Part shown: positions 62,822 through 64,000 of the stretch, piece by piece
Position numbering within the stretch: position 1 is the first letter of the stretch
Layout: every line of letters begins with the position of its first letter
NCBI RefSeq assembly: GCF_014764365.1
Contig: NZ_CP061718.1
Coordinates: 1,178,001 to 1,242,000, forward strand
From: Roseococcus microcysteis
Lineage (GTDB): Bacteria > Pseudomonadota > Alphaproteobacteria > Acetobacterales > Acetobacteraceae
DNA: 64,000 bases
Reading direction: 5' to 3'
Made by a program: the position numbers and the translations under genes
Notes under the pieces: generated by a model
Databases searched by the model: none
Seen by the model: only the letters and a program-made list of their open reading frames with translations
What the model was told of the DNA's origin: nothing

Positions 62822-63330
62822 CGCCCGAGGCGCTGGCCCGCCGCGTGGCGGCGCATCCCCGCATGGCGCATCTGCTGCGGGTCGCGGCCCTCCACGGCCC
62901 GCCCGCGGGCTGGCTCGGCGCGGGTTTCCTGCGCAATGCCGCCTGGGACTGGCTACATGGGCGTGAGCCCGACCCGGATGCAGCCGATCTCGACCTCGTC
63001 TTCCACGCGCCCGGCCTCGATGCCGCGCCCTTCGCGTCGCGCCTTCACGCGGCGGAGCCCGCGGCGCGCTGGGAGGTGGTGAACCAGGCCGGGCTGATGC
63101 CGGCCGATGACCTGGCGGGCGCCATGGCCCTCTGGCCCGAGACCGCGACGGCGGTGGCCGCGCGCTGGGAGGACGGGCGGGTGGCGCTGCTGGCGCCGCA
63201 TGGCTGGGAAGACCTGTTCGCGCTGCGCCTGCGCCCCACACCTGCCTTCGCGGAACGGCGCGCGGCGGTGGAGGCGCGCGCGGCCGCGCGCGGCTGGTTC
63301 GCGCGCTGGCCCCGGCTGCGCTGGGCATGA
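62818..63330 (+). CDS. nucleotidyltransferase-like protein (DUF925 type)
   Basis: A 170-residue protein with A-H-P-R-M near residue 12, then G-A-G-F-L-R-N-A-A-W-D near residue 36 and D-L-D-L-V-F near residue 57, the D-x-D pattern of a nucleotidyltransferase fold. Function not known. The GTG start overlaps the AmpD-like stop by four bases. Confidence 0.82.
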   Translation: MTPEALARRVAAHPRMAHLLRVAALHGPPAGWLGAGFLRNAAWDWLHGREPDPDAADLDLVFHAPGLDAAPFASRLHAAEPAARWEVVNQAGLMPADDLAGAMALWPETATAVAARWEDGRVALLAPHGWEDLFALRLRPTPAFAERRAAVEARAAARGWFARWPRLRWA

Positions 63331-63346
63331 TCCACGTAGCCCAGGC

Positions 63347-63375
63347 TTGACCCACCCCTTCCCCGGGCGCAACAG
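63347..63375 (+). promoter_or_regulatory. candidate rnpB promoter
   Basis: TTGACC at 63347-63352, 17-base spacer, CAACAG at 63370-63375, and the RNA 5' end about seven bases further. The -10 is a poor match, the spacing is ideal. Confidence 0.6.
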
Positions 63376-63381
63376 AAGCGC

Positions 63382-63773
63382 GGTGCCGGGGGGCCGGGCG
63401 ACCGCTGGCGGGTGAGAGATCGCGCGCTGGAGGAAAGTCCGGGCTCCACGGAAAGACGGTGCCGGCTAACGGCCGGCGGGGGCGCGAGCCCTCAGGGAAA
63501 GTGCCACAGAGAACAGACCGCCACGCCCGAGCAATCCGGCGCGGCAAGGGTGAAACGGTGGGGCAAGAGCCCACCGCGCTTCCAGCAATGGCGGCGGCAC
63601 GGCAAACCCCACCGGGAGCAAGGCCGAATAGGGAGGGCCGCGGTAACGCAGGGGTTTTCCGCCCCGCCCTCCGGGTTGGCCGCGCGAAGCGGGTGGTGAC
63701 ACCCGCTCCAGAGGAATGGTCGCACAGGCGCGCAAGCGCTGGACAGAACCCGGCTTACAGGCCCTCCGGCACC
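63382..63773 (+). ncRNA. rnpB: RNase P RNA, bacterial class A
   Basis: The catalytic RNA of RNase P, which matures tRNA 5' ends. The helix P1 pairs GGTGCCGGGGGGCC (63382) with GGCCCTCCGGCACC at the end (63773). In between are the conserved blocks GGAGGAAAGTCCGGGC near 63430, AGGGAAAGTGCCACAGA near 63495, GAGCAAGGCCGAATAGG near 63620, GAGGAATGGTCGC near 63710, and ACAGAACCCGGCTTACA near 63740. Length about 392 nt fits an alphaproteobacterial RNA. Confidence 0.95.
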
Positions 63774-64000
63774 ACAACACCCTCTCCCTGAGCCGAGTGT
63801 GGCCGCACAGCCACACCCCCACGCGAAACCTACAGCGGGGCACAACCGTATTGTCACGCCCAAGCTCAACTCACTGATTTGTGAGGATTTTTGTTTATCC
63901 CCACCCATAGCCGCCCCATAATATCCCTTGATTAGGGGCATCCACCCAGATAGAACACACCCAGCCCAGACGGGGTGAGCAAGCTCGGGGGGCGAGCCAT
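63774..64000. other. gap after rnpB, likely leader of the next gene
   Basis: It starts with a 7-bp hairpin GTGTGGC/GCCACAC (63797-63816). Further on is an AT-rich stretch (63875-63945) with a CATAATAT box and CCCCA-type repeats (63895-63920). The last bases GAGCCAT could become an ATG start with the next base. In related genomes mraZ and the division cluster follow rnpB here; this is inference. Confidence 0.4.

Overview
The window looks like chromosome from a high-GC alphaproteobacterium of the Acetobacteraceae (Roseomonas-like). This rests on very GC-rich codon use, a hopanoid gene cluster including squalene-hopene cyclase, a Bug/TctC-type binding protein, a pur cluster ending in bolA-grxD, and rnpB beside an AmpD-type amidase. 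The family assignment is inferred from gene content and style, not from a marker comparison. I saw no tRNA or rRNA genes, no CRISPR array and no intact transposon.

Region 1 (1-9.4 kb), minus strand: uvrC-pgsA and a truncated lipoprotein gene, then a tight block read right to left: hpnI, hpnJ, a YdhR-like gene, hpnK, hpnL, a pteridine-reductase-like gene with an apparent frameshift, and folB. HpnI (glycosyltransferase), HpnK (deacetylase) and HpnJ (radical SAM) are the known enzymes for the cyclitol ether head group of bacteriohopanetetrol. Region 2 (9.4-16.3 kb): mlaA and a Bug protein on plus, hpnM on minus, then hpnA-hpnB and shc on plus, so hopanoid synthesis and lipid trafficking are side by side.

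Region 3 (16.3-28 kb): hisS, a conserved hypothetical gene, a ModA-like gene with ispG and rodZ, a nitronate monooxygenase-like gene, lysC, ubiG, grxC and rpsD. A DUF1796-type putative peptidase and a lower-GC sulfotransferase follow. Region 4 (28-39.3 kb): the purine genes purB, purC, purS, purQ and purL with bolA and grxD, all minus. They are interspersed with small membrane or secreted proteins, an orphan IS5-type N-terminal domain, and a group of Pro/Tyr/His-rich exported proteins.

Region 5 (39.5-55 kb): TerC-family transporter, amidase, radC-map, YeiH exporter, luciferase-like monooxygenase, nucleoside deaminase, a chemoreceptor carrying a PilZ domain, a glycosyltransferase, a histone H1-like protein, a short citrate/methylcitrate synthase, tsaC and cysQ. 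Region 6 (55-64 kb), plus strand: two tandem M17 aminopeptidases, a quinone-reductase-like gene, holC (apparently CTG-initiated), a TerB-DnaJ protein, a Baeyer-Villiger-type monooxygenase, an AmpD-like amidase, a nucleotidyltransferase-like gene and the RNase P RNA.

Several palindromic repeat families punctuate the gaps. They include a perfect 50-bp tandem array behind purB, a hairpin pair between shc and hisS that shares its arm sequence, a family with a GAAATCGC...GCGCTTTC core in two pur/djlA gaps, and one 50-nt inverted repeat at 50.9 kb.
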